Positions 1-8,132 of a DNA stretch of 64,000 nucleotides are shown piece after piece. Within the stretch, counting starts at the first letter, position 1, and every line of letters starts with the position of its first letter. Position numbers and translations under genes: made by a program. A model generated the notes under the pieces. It saw only the letters and a program-made list of their open reading frames with translations. It had not been told where the DNA came from and did not search any database. This DNA comes from Anaerofilum sp. An201 (GTDB taxonomy: Bacteria; Bacillota; Clostridia; Oscillospirales; Ruminococcaceae), in assembly GCF_002160015.1 (NCBI RefSeq), contig NZ_NFJT01000014.1:1-64000 (forward strand). Direction: 5' to 3'.

Positions 1-43
1 CCCCCCCCAGGGGGGAAGCCGGGCGGTACCGCAAGCCTTCCCT
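1..43. repeat. Partial intergenic palindromic repeat at window edge
   Basis: The window opens inside a C-run/G-run palindrome followed by AAGCC and GCCTTCCC. The same order occurs in the repeat at 18364-18433 and, inverted, in the units at 2879-3192. This is the truncated end of the same repeat family, lying directly upstream of the first gene. Confidence 0.55.
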
Positions 44-66
44 GTATGAAAGGAGTGAACGCATTC

Positions 67-1653
67 ATGACCGAGACCGTATATCTGGGCCGCATCCTGA
101 CGATGGCCCATCCCCTGTGGGCCGAGGCGCTGCTGGTGAGGGACGGCCGCATCGCCGCCGTGGGCAGCCGGGAGGAGGTGCTGGCGCAGACATCGCCCGC
201 CGCCCGGCGCATCGACCTCGCAGACAGCGTGCTGCTGCCCGCCTTCATCGACCCGCACAGCCATTTCTCCGCCTGCGCAAACGGCCTTTTGCAGGTGTCG
301 CTGGACGAAGCCGCCAGCTTTTCCGAGGTGGAAGAGACCATCCGGGCGTATATCGAGCGCAACCGCGTCCCGGCCGGGAAATGGGTGCTGGGCAGGGGCT
401 ACGACCACAACCGCCTGGCCGAACAGGCGCATCCCACCCGCGAGCTGCTGGACAAAGCGGCGCCGAACAACCCGGTGCTCCTCCAGCACCAGTCGGGCCA
501 TGTGGGCGTTGCCAACACGGCGGCGCTGGAGCTGCTGGGCATCACGCCGGACACGCCCTCCCCGGAGGGCGGGCGCATCGAGGTGGAGGACGGCCGCCTG
601 ACCGGCTATCTGGAGGAAAACGCCTTCATCCAGGCGCTGCAGAAGGCCCCCATGCCCACCCCGCAGGAGCTGGCCGACGCCTTCGACCGCGCCCAGACCC
701 TGTACGCCGGCTACGGCATCGCCACCGTGCAGGAGGGGATGTTCACCCGGCAGCTGGCGCCGTTGTACAAAGGTCTGCTGCTGGGCAGGCTGCGGCTGGA
801 CCTGGTGGGCTATGCCGACTTCGCCGACGCCGGGGCGCTGAAACGCGAATTTGCCGCCCATGTGGGGCGGTATCACCAGCGGTTCAAACTGGGCGGATAC
901 AAGATCTTCCTGGACGGCTCGCCGCAGGGGCGCACCGCCTGGATGCTGGAGGAATACCCCGGCAGCGGCGGATACCGCGGCTATCCCACCCTGCCGGACG
1001 AAACGGTACGCCGCGCCCTGGCCGCCTCGGCCGACGAGGGGATGCAGCTGCTGGCCCATTGCAACGGCGACGCGGCCGCCGAACAGTATGTGTCCGCCGC
1101 CGAGCAGGTGGCCAAAGACCGCCCCGCGCTGCAAACAATGCGCCCGGTGATGGTGCATGCCCAGCTGGCCACCGCCTCCCAGCTGGAGCGGATGGCAAAG
1201 GTGGGCATGATGCCGTCGTTTTTTGTGGCCCATGTGTGGCACTGGGGCGACGTGCACATCCGCAACTTCGGCCCTGCGCGCGCGGCGCAGATCAGCCAGG
1301 CGGGCACCGCGCGGCGGCTGGGCCTGCCCTTCACCTTCCACCAGGACGCGCCGGTCATCCCGCCGGACATGCTGGAAACGGTGTGGTGCGCCGCTGTCCG
1401 CCGCACCCGCGCGGGGGTGGTGCTGGGCGAGGACCAGCGCATCCCGGTGCTGGACGCGCTGCGCGCGGTGACGGCAAACGCCGCCTGCCAGTATTTCGAG
1501 GAGGCCGACAAGGGGACGCTGGAAGCGGGCAAGCGGGCCGACCTGGTGCAGCTCAGCGCCGACCCGCTGTCTGTGCCGCCCGACGAGCTGAAGGCCATCC
1601 GGGTGCTGCGCACCGTCAAGGACGGCGAGGATATATTCAACATAGTGGACTAA
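67..1653 (+). CDS. Amidohydrolase family protein (YtcJ-like metal-dependent hydrolase)
   Basis: The 528-residue product has the layout of the amidohydrolase_3/YtcJ family, cytosolic metal-dependent hydrolases of mostly unknown substrate. The metal-binding motif DPHSH lies at residues 62-66. Further candidate metal or catalytic residues are Lys279, His331 (in LAHCNGD), His364 (in MVHAQ) and Asp427 (in FHQDAP). I chose the ATG at 67 because AAAGGAG at 50-55 sits about 11 bases upstream; the in-frame ATG at 46 has no ribosome site. proC follows 19 bases later with its own ribosome site, so the two are probably co-transcribed. The substrate cannot be read from sequence. Confidence 0.85.
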   Translation: MTETVYLGRILTMAHPLWAEALLVRDGRIAAVGSREEVLAQTSPAARRIDLADSVLLPAFIDPHSHFSACANGLLQVSLDEAASFSEVEETIRAYIERNRVPAGKWVLGRGYDHNRLAEQAHPTRELLDKAAPNNPVLLQHQSGHVGVANTAALELLGITPDTPSPEGGRIEVEDGRLTGYLEENAFIQALQKAPMPTPQELADAFDRAQTLYAGYGIATVQEGMFTRQLAPLYKGLLLGRLRLDLVGYADFADAGALKREFAAHVGRYHQRFKLGGYKIFLDGSPQGRTAWMLEEYPGSGGYRGYPTLPDETVRRALAASADEGMQLLAHCNGDAAAEQYVSAAEQVAKDRPALQTMRPVMVHAQLATASQLERMAKVGMMPSFFVAHVWHWGDVHIRNFGPARAAQISQAGTARRLGLPFTFHQDAPVIPPDMLETVWCAAVRRTRAGVVLGEDQRIPVLDALRAVTANAACQYFEEADKGTLEAGKRADLVQLSADPLSVPPDELKAIRVLRTVKDGEDIFNIVD

Positions 1654-1672
1654 TAGAAAGAAGGAAAACAGG

Positions 1673-2491
1673 ATGTATAAAATGTCGTTCATCGGCACCG
1701 GCAACATGGCCGGCGCTCTGGTGGCCGCGGCGGCGGCCGGAGGGTATGGGGCCGACTGTCTGCTCACCAACCGCACGCCGGAAAAAGCCCGCGCGCTGGC
1801 CGCGCAGCACGGCTGTGCGGTGGCCGAGACCAACGCCGAAGCCGCGCGGAACGGGCGGTTCGTGTTTTTGGGCGTGAAGCCGCAGATGATGGCCGGGATG
1901 CTGGCGGGCATCGCGCCGGTGCTGGCGGACCGACAGGCGGCGGGGGACCGGTTCGTACTGGTGAGCATGGCGGCCGGGCTGTCCATCGCGCGGCTGAAGG
2001 AGATGGCGGGCGGCGACTACCCGGTCATCCGCATCATGCCCAACACCGCCTGCGCGGTGGGGCAGGGGATGACGCTGGTCACCCCCGACGCGCTGGCCAC
2101 CCGGGAGGAGACGGACGAGCTGTGCCGGATGCTGGCGGCGGCGGGGCGGTTCGACGCCATCGACGAGAGCCTGATGGACGCGGGCAGCGTGATCGCCGGC
2201 TGCACCGGGGCGTGGGTGGACATGCTGCTGGACGCGCTGGCCGACGGCGCGGTGGAGACGGGCCTGCCCCGCGCCAAGGCGCGGCAGTACGCGGCGCAGG
2301 CGGTGCTGGGGGCGGCGGCGCTGGCGCTGGAGAGCGGCAAGCATCCCGGCCAGCTGAAGGACGAGGTGTGCAGCCCGGCCGGCAGCACCGTCGCCGGTGT
2401 GCACGCACTGGAGCGCGCGGGGCTGCGCGGCGCGGCGATGGACGCGGTGACGGCCGCCTTTGCCCGCACCCGCGAGATGGGAAAATCCTGA
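1673..2491 (+). CDS. proC: Pyrroline-5-carboxylate reductase
   Basis: ProC reduces 1-pyrroline-5-carboxylate to L-proline with NAD(P)H, the last step of proline synthesis. The 272-residue product has the usual length. It opens with a Rossmann dinucleotide motif (FIGTGNMAG, residues 6-14), carries the VKPQ segment, and ends with the family signature region around SPAGSTVAGVHALE. A purine-rich ribosome site lies just upstream of the ATG. It is the second gene of a probable operon with the amidohydrolase. Assignment is secure from the motifs. Confidence 0.93.
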   Translation: MYKMSFIGTGNMAGALVAAAAAGGYGADCLLTNRTPEKARALAAQHGCAVAETNAEAARNGRFVFLGVKPQMMAGMLAGIAPVLADRQAAGDRFVLVSMAAGLSIARLKEMAGGDYPVIRIMPNTACAVGQGMTLVTPDALATREETDELCRMLAAAGRFDAIDESLMDAGSVIAGCTGAWVDMLLDALADGAVETGLPRAKARQYAAQAVLGAAALALESGKHPGQLKDEVCSPAGSTVAGVHALERAGLRGAAMDAVTAAFARTREMGKS

Positions 2492-2526
2492 TGCAAAAAT
2501 TTTTTGAAAAAAGTTTTGAAAACCTA

Positions 2527-2555
2527 TTGACGAAACGGCATTGCGGTGATATAAT
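2527..2555 (+). promoter_or_regulatory. Promoter of tRNA-Val
   Basis: TTGACG (2527-2532) and TATAAT (2550-2555) are separated by 17 bases and end 12 bases before the tRNA. This is a near-consensus vegetative sigma factor promoter. Confidence 0.85.
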
Positions 2556-2567
2556 TCTAATCACCGC

Positions 2568-2644
2568 GGAGGATTAGCTCAGCTGGTTAGAGTGCCTGCA
2601 TCACACGCAGGAAGTCTGGGGTTCGAGTCCCTAATTCTCCACCA
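2568..2644 (+). tRNA. tRNA-Val (anticodon CAC)
   Basis: A full cloverleaf can be drawn. The acceptor stem pairs GGAGGAT (2568-2574) with ATTCTCC (2634-2640). The anticodon stem CCTGC/GCAGG encloses a seven-base loop with CAC at 2602-2604. The T stem pairs TGGGG with CCCTA around TTCGAGT. The genomic CCA end is encoded at 2642-2644. It has its own promoter and terminator. Confidence 0.95.
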
Positions 2645-2645
2645 C

Positions 2646-2677
2646 AATCCCGAATGCTTCGGCATTCGGGATTTTTT
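2646..2677 (+). terminator. Intrinsic terminator of tRNA-Val
   Basis: A perfect 12-bp stem (2646-2657 with 2662-2673) closed by a TTCG loop is followed by a run of six T. It starts two bases after the CCA end. Confidence 0.95.
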
Positions 2678-2786
2678 GTTGTATCTGCGCGGGAAAATGT
2701 GTATTCCCGGCCGGACGGCTGCGGGGGACGGCCGCGCTCTGCTATACTGAAAAGAGAAGATGTGTGTCCCAAAGGAGGAATGCGCG

Positions 2787-2960
2787 GTGGAGAGGGCGAT
2801 CGGGCTGCTGGCCGCGGTGTGCGCAGTGCTGGCGCTGCTGCCGCTCTTTCCGGATTTGTGCAGCGGGCCCGGCTTCGACCTCATCCGCCCTCTTGCGGGG
2901 GCACCTTCCCCTGCTTGGGGAAGGCGTTCGGGAAGGGGCAGCACCGGCGGGTTCCACTGA
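2787..2960 (+). CDS. Short hydrophobic ORF running into a repeat (probable disrupted gene)
   Basis: AAAGGAGG at 2771-2778 is placed well for the GTG at 2787, and TATACT about 40 bases upstream could be a -10 box. The first 30 or so residues form one hydrophobic helix rich in Leu and Ala. The reading frame then enters the palindromic repeat at 2879 and ends inside it after 57 codons. It looks like the start of a small membrane protein interrupted by the repeat. It could also be a genuine short membrane peptide whose tail is repeat-encoded. No family recognised. Confidence 0.35.
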   Translation: MERAIGLLAAVCAVLALLPLFPDLCSGPGFDLIRPLAGAPSPAWGRRSGRGSTGGFH

Positions 2961-3330
2961 AAGGCTTCCCCCTGGGGGGAAGCTGTCACGCAAGGCGTGA
3001 CTGATGAGGGGAAATCTCCCGGCACGCACAAACCTCTGTGAAAGCACGGTTTCCACAACGGGCTTTGTGCAAGCGGCCCGGCTTCGACCTCATCCGCCCT
3101 CTTCGAGGGCACCTTCCCCTGCTGGGGAAGGCTTTCGGTACCGTTGGCTTCCCCCTGGGGGGAAGCTGTCACGCAAAGCGTGACTGATGAGGGGGAATCT
3201 TCCGGCACGCACAAACCTCTGTGAAAGCACGGTTTCCACAACGGGCTTTGTGCAAGCGGCCCGGCTTCGACCTCATCCGCCCTCTTGCGGGGGCACCTTC
3301 CCCTGCTTGGGGGAAGGTGCTCGGTATGCG
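2879..3330. repeat. Cluster of three palindromic intergenic repeats within a 183-bp direct duplication
   Basis: Two full units (2879-3009 and 3088-3192) begin CCTCATC and end GATGAGG. They contain nested hairpins: CCTTCCCC/GGGGAAGG, CTTCCCCC/GGGGGAAG and GTCACGC/GCGTGAC. A third, truncated unit starts at 3271. The sequence between units, starting GGCACGCACAAACC at 3021 and again at 3204, is repeated nearly exactly, so part of the cluster arose by tandem duplication with a 183-base period. The stretch 2961-3449 holds no other convincing gene. Confidence 0.8.
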
Positions 3331-3364
3331 CATCTCTTGCAAAAACGCTCTTTCCACAAACAAG

Positions 3365-3396
3365 AGGCCGCGCTCCCACTGGCGGGGACGCGGCCT
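3365..3396 (-). terminator. Hairpin downstream of phosphofructokinase
   Basis: AGGCCGCG pairs with CGCGGCCT around a 16-base loop. On the minus strand it is followed by TCTTGTTTG, and on the plus strand by TTTTC, so it may act in both directions. It lies 54 bases past the end of the phosphofructokinase gene. Confidence 0.55.
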
Positions 3397-3449
3397 TTTC
3401 TGTGTGATAATCCGGCGATGTTGTGTGAATCCTATGGGCAGGAAGCGCG

Positions 3450-4679
3450 TCAGTCCGCCTTCAGGCAGATGTGGCGCGGAGTGCCGTCGATGTAGATGGG
3501 GGTCAGCTCGGCCTGGATTAGCGGGCGGGCGTAGCGCACAAAATCCTCGGTGACCTGGTAGCCGTCCGGGGTGATCCAGTGGCGGGGCACCGCCTTCTCG
3601 CGGTTGGCCACCGCCTGCACGTCCACCATCTCCACCACGCACTGGTAGGGCGTCTCGCTCAGGCGGCGGAAAGCGGCCATCTTGCCGGTCTGGCCCTCAA
3701 AGGCGGCCTTCACCGCCGCGCCGCCGGCCTGGTAGGCCTCGGTGATGTCGGTGCGGCTGGCCACATGGGCGGCACAGCGCTGCAGGGTGGAGAACTCAAT
3801 CGCGCGCGCCTTGCAGCCCAGACGATGGCTGATCAGGTCGGCCAGATAGCGGCCGGTGCCGGACAGCGCCGCCTTGTGACCGAACGCGTCGGTCTTGGCC
3901 TCGCTCACCAGCTCGCACACATAGCGGCCGTCGGCCAGCTTCACGCCTTCGCTCACCGCGATGATCACCGACGGCTTGTTCTTCTGCAGCTCGTCCACCT
4001 TCGCGAGGAAGTCCTCCGGGTCCAGCGGGACCTCCGGCAGCAGCACCATGTCGGCGCCGTCGCAGTCGTCGCCCGCCGCCAGACAGGCCGCGCCGGTCAG
4101 CCAGCCCGCGTTGCGGCCCATGATCTCCACCACCGTCACGCTGCGCAGGTCGTAGACGGTGGAATCGCGGATGATCTCTTTCAGAATGGTGGCGATGTAT
4201 TTGGCCGCCGAACCGAAGCCGGGGGTGTGGTCGGTCAGCTCCAGGTCGTTGTCGATGGTCTTGGGCACGCCGATGAACCGGATGGGGCTGCCCGCTTTTT
4301 CTCCCCAAGCCGACAGCTTGGCGATGGTGTCCATGCTGTCGTTGCCGCCGATGTAGAAGCAGGCGCCGATGTCCAGGCGGTCGAAGGTGTGGAACAGCCG
4401 CCGGTACACCTCGGGGTCTTTGTCGGCGTCGGGCAGCTTGTAGCGGCAGCTGCCCAGATAGCTGGCGGGGGTGCGCTTGAGCAGCTCGATGTCCATGCTG
4501 GTCTTGAGCACGGCGTCCAGCGGGATCACCTGCGCCTTCAGCAGCCCTTCGATGCCGTACTGCATGCCGTACACCATGCCGGCGCCCAGCGATTTTGCGG
4601 TCTGGTACACTCCGGCCAGGCTGGAGTTGATGACGGCGGTGGGCCCGCCCGACTGGCCAACGATCACATTTTTGCCCAT
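3450..4679 (-). CDS. 6-phosphofructokinase, probably pyrophosphate-dependent
   Basis: The 409-residue product phosphorylates fructose 6-phosphate in glycolysis. The phosphoryl-donor loop reads GGNDS (111-115), with Asp where ATP-using enzymes have Gly, and PKTIDND (139-145) has the Lys typical of pyrophosphate-dependent members. GQSGGPTAVINSS at the N-terminus is the usual opening. GAGGAAAA precedes the ATG. The choice of PPi over ATP is inferred from these two motifs and would need an assay. It is transcribed divergently from the polysaccharide genes to its right. Confidence 0.88.
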   Translation of the reverse strand: MGKNVIVGQSGGPTAVINSSLAGVYQTAKSLGAGMVYGMQYGIEGLLKAQVIPLDAVLKTSMDIELLKRTPASYLGSCRYKLPDADKDPEVYRRLFHTFDRLDIGACFYIGGNDSMDTIAKLSAWGEKAGSPIRFIGVPKTIDNDLELTDHTPGFGSAAKYIATILKEIIRDSTVYDLRSVTVVEIMGRNAGWLTGAACLAAGDDCDGADMVLLPEVPLDPEDFLAKVDELQKNKPSVIIAVSEGVKLADGRYVCELVSEAKTDAFGHKAALSGTGRYLADLISHRLGCKARAIEFSTLQRCAAHVASRTDITEAYQAGGAAVKAAFEGQTGKMAAFRRLSETPYQCVVEMVDVQAVANREKAVPRHWITPDGYQVTEDFVRYARPLIQAELTPIYIDGTPRHICLKAD

Positions 4680-4702
4680 GGGTTGCGTTTTCCTCCTTCA
4701 AA

Positions 4703-4741
4703 ACAGCGCCCCGCCGGCAAAGCCGGGCCGGCGGGGGCAGG
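4703..4741 (-). promoter_or_regulatory. GC-rich hairpin in the phosphofructokinase leader
   Basis: GCCCCGCCGGC pairs with an almost perfect complement across a short loop. It lies between the promoter at 4776-4804 and the ribosome site, inside the predicted 5' leader. It has no T-run, so an RNA-stability or leader role is only a guess. Confidence 0.35.
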
Positions 4742-4775
4742 CGCAAAGCGCCGTGCGGATATGCTTCATATAGGT

Positions 4776-4804
4776 ATTATAGCATAGCACGTGCCCCGTG
4801 CCAA
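4776..4804 (-). promoter_or_regulatory. Promoter of phosphofructokinase
   Basis: On the minus strand TTGGCA (4804-4799) and TATAAT (4781-4776) are 17 bases apart, about 100 bases upstream of the ATG. Confidence 0.75.
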
Positions 4805-4925
4805 TTGATTCTTGGACTAAAATGGTGTAGAATAATACAGATAACGACAGGCGCCACGTTTGTTCGGCGGCCTGCCCGCGGCGGTGCGCCGCGCGAAAAA
4901 ACTTGACAAAAGCAGGGTGAATCCT

Positions 4926-6797
4926 TTGAAACAATTCAGCCAGCAACTGCGCGATCTGGTGCGCGCGGGCCGCAAACAGGTGCTGATCGGCCTTGATATC
5001 TGCACCCTCCTGGTGGCCTATCTGGTGCCGTGGGTGATGATCAGCGGCCGCACCTTCCAGGACTACACCAGCGTGATGACGGCCAGCTGCTTTTTCTTCA
5101 TCTGCTGCTACGAGATCGTCTACGGCCTGATGGGCATGTACGACAGCCTGTGGCGGTATGCCGAGATCGTGGAATTTTTCCGGCTGGTGTGCGCGTCGGT
5201 GGTGTCGGTGGGGGTGTTCATCGTCGTCTCGCAGCTGATCTTCACCGAACCGCATGTGCCGGTGTCGGTGTATCTGCTCAGCGCGCTGTTCGCCACCTCG
5301 CTCACCCTCTATTCCCGCCTGACCTACCGCATGTACCGCAACGTCAAGCTGGGCCAGAAGCGCAAAAAAGCCCGCCGCACGCTGGTGATCGGCGCGGGCG
5401 ACGCCGCCTCCACGCTGCTGCATGAAAAGCTCAAGACCCCGAATTCGGACATGAACATCATCTGCTGTGTGGACGACGACCCCAAAAAGGTGGGCCGCAA
5501 CATCATGGGCGTCGCCATCCTGGGCACCACCAACGACATCCCGGAGCTGGTGGCGCGGTGTGAGATCGAGACCATCCTGCTGGCCATCCCCACGCTGGAC
5601 GAGGAGAACAAAAAGCGCATTCTGCAGATCTGCTCCAAGACGAAGTGCAATCTGCTGATCCTGCCCGACATCGTGAAGATCATCGCGGACGGCGAGCCGC
5701 TGGCCAGCCGCATCCGCGACGTGCGGGTGGAGGACCTGCTGGGGCGTCCGGAGATCGTGCTGTCCGACTTCACCACCGACCTCATCACCGACCAGGTGGT
5801 GATGGTGACCGGCGGCGGCGGTTCGATCGGCAGCGAGCTGTGCCGCCAGATCGCCGAGTGCGGGCCGCGCCTGTTGGTGATCGTGGACATCTATGAGAAC
5901 AACGCCTACGCCATCCAGCAGGAGCTGCGGCGCAGATACGGCGACCGGCTGAACATGGAGGTGCGCATCTCGTCGGTGCGCGATTCGCACAAGGTGAACG
6001 CCCTGTTCAGCAAATTCCGGCCCAGCATCGTGTTCCACGCGGCGGCGCACAAGCATGTGCCGCTGATGGAGGACAGCCCCGAGGAGGCGGTGAAGAACAA
6101 CGTGTTCGGCACCTACAACGTGGCCTGTGCGGCGGAGAAATACGGCGCAAAGCGGTTTGTGCTGATCTCCACCGACAAGGCCGTGAACCCCACCAACGTG
6201 ATGGGCGCCACCAAGCGGCTGTGCGAGATGATCGTGCAGGCGCTGGCCCAGAAGAGCAGCACCACCTTTGTGGCGGTGCGGTTCGGCAACGTGCTGGGGT
6301 CGAACGGGTCGGTGCTGCCGCTGTTCAAAGAGCAGATCGCCGCGGGCGGCCCGCTCACCGTCACCCACCCCGACATCGTGCGCTATTTCATGACCATCCC
6401 CGAGGCGGTGCGCCTGGTGCTGGAGGCCGGCGCGATGGGGCGCGGCGGCGAGATCTTTGTGCTGGATATGGGCAAGCCGGTGAAGATCCTGGATCTGGCC
6501 GAGAACCTCATCAAGCTGTCCGGCTTCATCCCCTACACCGACATCGACATCAAGTTCACCGGCCTGCGGCCGGGCGAAAAGCTGTATGAGGAGCTGCTGA
6601 TGGACGAGGAGGGCCTGCAAAAGACCGACAACCAGAAGATCTTCATCGGCGCGCCCATCGACCTGAACAAGGACACCTTCTTCGATCATCTGGCGGCGCT
6701 CAAGCAGATCGCCTATTCCAACAACAGCGCGAACCTGGTGCAGGCGCTGATCGACCTGGTGCCCACCTTCCACCACAAACCCTGGCAGGAATCGTAA
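4926..6797 (+). CDS. FlaA1/CapD-like nucleotide-sugar 4,6-dehydratase/epimerase, membrane-bound
   Basis: The protein (about 623 residues) has four N-terminal membrane segments, a CoA-binding-like Rossmann domain and a C-terminal short-chain dehydrogenase domain. Its NAD-binding motif is TGGGGSIG (295-302). The catalytic region is TDK (416-418) and Met426-x3-Lys430; Met replaces the usual Tyr, as in UDP-GlcNAc 4,6-dehydratases. These enzymes make UDP-linked deoxy-amino sugars for glycans. The start is uncertain: TTG at 4926 has AGGGTG upstream, GTG at 4917 is an alternative, and the frame is open to 4860. The sugar-1-phosphate transferase follows 12 bases later, an operon arrangement typical of glycan initiation. 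Confidence 0.85.
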   Translation: MKQFSQQLRDLVRAGRKQVLIGLDICTLLVAYLVPWVMISGRTFQDYTSVMTASCFFFICCYEIVYGLMGMYDSLWRYAEIVEFFRLVCASVVSVGVFIVVSQLIFTEPHVPVSVYLLSALFATSLTLYSRLTYRMYRNVKLGQKRKKARRTLVIGAGDAASTLLHEKLKTPNSDMNIICCVDDDPKKVGRNIMGVAILGTTNDIPELVARCEIETILLAIPTLDEENKKRILQICSKTKCNLLILPDIVKIIADGEPLASRIRDVRVEDLLGRPEIVLSDFTTDLITDQVVMVTGGGGSIGSELCRQIAECGPRLLVIVDIYENNAYAIQQELRRRYGDRLNMEVRISSVRDSHKVNALFSKFRPSIVFHAAAHKHVPLMEDSPEEAVKNNVFGTYNVACAAEKYGAKRFVLISTDKAVNPTNVMGATKRLCEMIVQALAQKSSTTFVAVRFGNVLGSNGSVLPLFKEQIAAGGPLTVTHPDIVRYFMTIPEAVRLVLEAGAMGRGGEIFVLDMGKPVKILDLAENLIKLSGFIPYTDIDIKFTGLRPGEKLYEELLMDEEGLQKTDNQKIFIGAPIDLNKDTFFDHLAALKQIAYSNNSANLVQALIDLVPTFHHKPWQES

Positions 6798-6809
6798 GGA
6801 GGAGACGGA

Positions 6810-7394
6810 ATGTATCCCAAAATCAAGCGCGGAATTGATTTTGTGCTTTCGCTGTGCGGCATCGTGGTGCTGTCGCCGGTGCTGCTGGTGCTGGCGCTGC
6901 TGGTGAAAACCAGCCGCGGCCCGGTGCTGTTCAAGCAGAAGCGGGTGGGCAAGGACAAGACCTTTTTCGAGATCTACAAGTTCCGCAGCATGTACGCCGA
7001 CACGCCCCGGGACGTGCCCACCCATCTGCTGGACAACCCCGACCGGCTCATCACCCCGGTGGGGAGATTCCTGCGCCGTACCAGTCTGGACGAGCTGCCC
7101 CAGCTGTTCAACATCCTGAAAGGGCAGATGAGCATCGTGGGCCCGCGCCCGGCGCTGTGGAACCAGGACGACCTGATCGCCGAGCGGGACAAATACGGCG
7201 CCAACGCCTGCGTGCCGGGCCTCACCGGCTATGCGCAGATCCACGGCCGCGACGAGCTGCCCATCCCGGAGAAGGCGCGGCTGGACGGCTACTATGCCAA
7301 AAACATGGGCTTTGGGCTGGATGTGAAGATCTTCTTCGGCACCATCTTCAGCGTGCTGCGCAGCGACGGCGTGGTGGAAGGCCGCCAGCCGTAA
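6810..7394 (+). CDS. Undecaprenyl-phosphate sugar-1-phosphate transferase (PglC/WcaJ family)
   Basis: The 194-residue protein has the catalytic domain of bacterial sugar transferases. One N-terminal hydrophobic helix (about 12-33) is followed by GPVLFKQKRVG, FEIYKFRSM, the RRTSLDELPQLFNIL block, MSIVGPRP and PGLTGYAQIHGR, all in the usual order. The short form without extra membrane helices resembles PglC. It transfers a sugar phosphate from a UDP-sugar to a polyprenyl phosphate at the membrane. The preceding dehydratase probably supplies the substrate. AAGGAGGAG lies just before the ATG. Confidence 0.9.
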   Translation: MYPKIKRGIDFVLSLCGIVVLSPVLLVLALLVKTSRGPVLFKQKRVGKDKTFFEIYKFRSMYADTPRDVPTHLLDNPDRLITPVGRFLRRTSLDELPQLFNILKGQMSIVGPRPALWNQDDLIAERDKYGANACVPGLTGYAQIHGRDELPIPEKARLDGYYAKNMGFGLDVKIFFGTIFSVLRSDGVVEGRQP

Positions 7395-7411
7395 ACCAGA
7401 ATATGCAAAGA

Positions 7412-7451
7412 AACCGCCCGCCCCTCCTGCAAAAAGGAGAGGCGGGCGGTT
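7412..7451. terminator. Strong hairpin between convergent genes
   Basis: AACCGCCCGCC (7412-7422) pairs perfectly with GGCGGGCGGTT (7441-7451), and the inner CCTCC/GGAG also pairs. On the minus strand it is followed by TTTCTTTG. It lies between the plus-strand sugar transferase and the minus-strand MarR gene and may serve both. Confidence 0.7.
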
Positions 7452-7525
7452 GTACATTGCGGGCGGGACCGGCGGGTTTGTGCGGCGGGAAAATTTTAGC
7501 CTCATCCGCCCCGCCCCGGCGGGCA

Positions 7526-7960
7526 TCATTCCCCGGCGAGATTCTTTTTCATCCGCTCAAAGGCGGCCAGCAGCGCTTCCATCTCTTCCTCCGAGAAGTT
7601 GTGCCAGGTGTGCTGGTCCACCTCGCGCACCGCCTGGCGCACCTGCTGCGCCTTCTCGCGCCCCGTGTCGGTGAGCACGATGCGGTAGCAGCGGCGGCTG
7701 TCGGGGTCCTGCCGGCGGCAGATCCAGCCGGCTCGCTCCAGCTTGTCCAGCGCGCGGGAGATGGTGGCCGCGTCGATGCCGCACAGCCGGGCCAGGTGTG
7801 TCTGGGTGACGCCGTCCTCCCCCAGCAGGCAGTTCAGGATGCGGGGCTGGCCCTGTCCGAGAGTCAGGCCCATCTGCAAAAATACCGGCCGCAGCCGCTC
7901 GCGCCGCTGGTGCTCGATCTGGCGCAGCAGGATGCCGGCGCGGTTTTGTCGTTCGGTCAT
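7526..7960 (-). CDS. MarR-family transcriptional regulator
   Basis: The 144-residue protein has the MarR winged-helix domain in its middle third: VTQTHLARLCGIDAATISRALDKLE forms the helix-turn-helix, and PDSRRCYRIVLTDTGRE the wing and following helix. MarR proteins are dimeric repressors that often sense small phenolic or oxidising ligands. The ATG at 7960 was chosen for its TAAGGAGGA ribosome site; the frame is open further upstream. It is divergent from the NAD(P)HX epimerase gene, and a pair of TGTACA hexamers lies in the gap. Its target genes are not evident. Confidence 0.85.
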   Translation of the reverse strand: MTERQNRAGILLRQIEHQRRERLRPVFLQMGLTLGQGQPRILNCLLGEDGVTQTHLARLCGIDAATISRALDKLERAGWICRRQDPDSRRCYRIVLTDTGREKAQQVRQAVREVDQHTWHNFSEEEMEALLAAFERMKKNLAGE

Positions 7961-7998
7961 GGATGCTTTCCTCCTTATAAAACGCTCTGCGTTTCCAC

Positions 7999-8029
7999 CA
8001 TTGTACACGCAAATGTTGAAAATGTACAG
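7999..8029 (-). promoter_or_regulatory. Possible MarR promoter/operator
   Basis: Two TGTACA hexamers lie about 19 bases apart in the gap upstream of marR. On the minus strand TACAAT, overlapping the downstream one, could be the -10, with the other TGTACA near the -35 position. A symmetric pair of sites over the promoter would suit autoregulation. This is a pattern-based guess. Confidence 0.35.
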
Positions 8030-8132
8030 ACTTTTGGCAAAAGAGGTGCGCCGCGGTTGCGGTTTTTGCCGGTTCGTGGTATGCTGGAAGCAACAGGAAG
8101 CGCCGGTTCGGGCGCGGGAAAGGATGTTGGAT

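Noticed and set aside
117-1877. Long plus-strand open frame rich in Gly, Arg and Pro
   Set aside because: It is a shadow of the amidohydrolase and proC genes in GC-rich DNA and has no ribosome site.
2879-3330. CRISPR array
   Set aside because: Only two and a half units, palindromic with internal hairpins, and the intervening sequence is itself duplicated rather than unique.
4698-7529. 943-codon minus-strand open frame
   Set aside because: It is antisense to the FlaA1-like and sugar transferase genes and has a His/Gln/Arg-rich shadow composition without domains.
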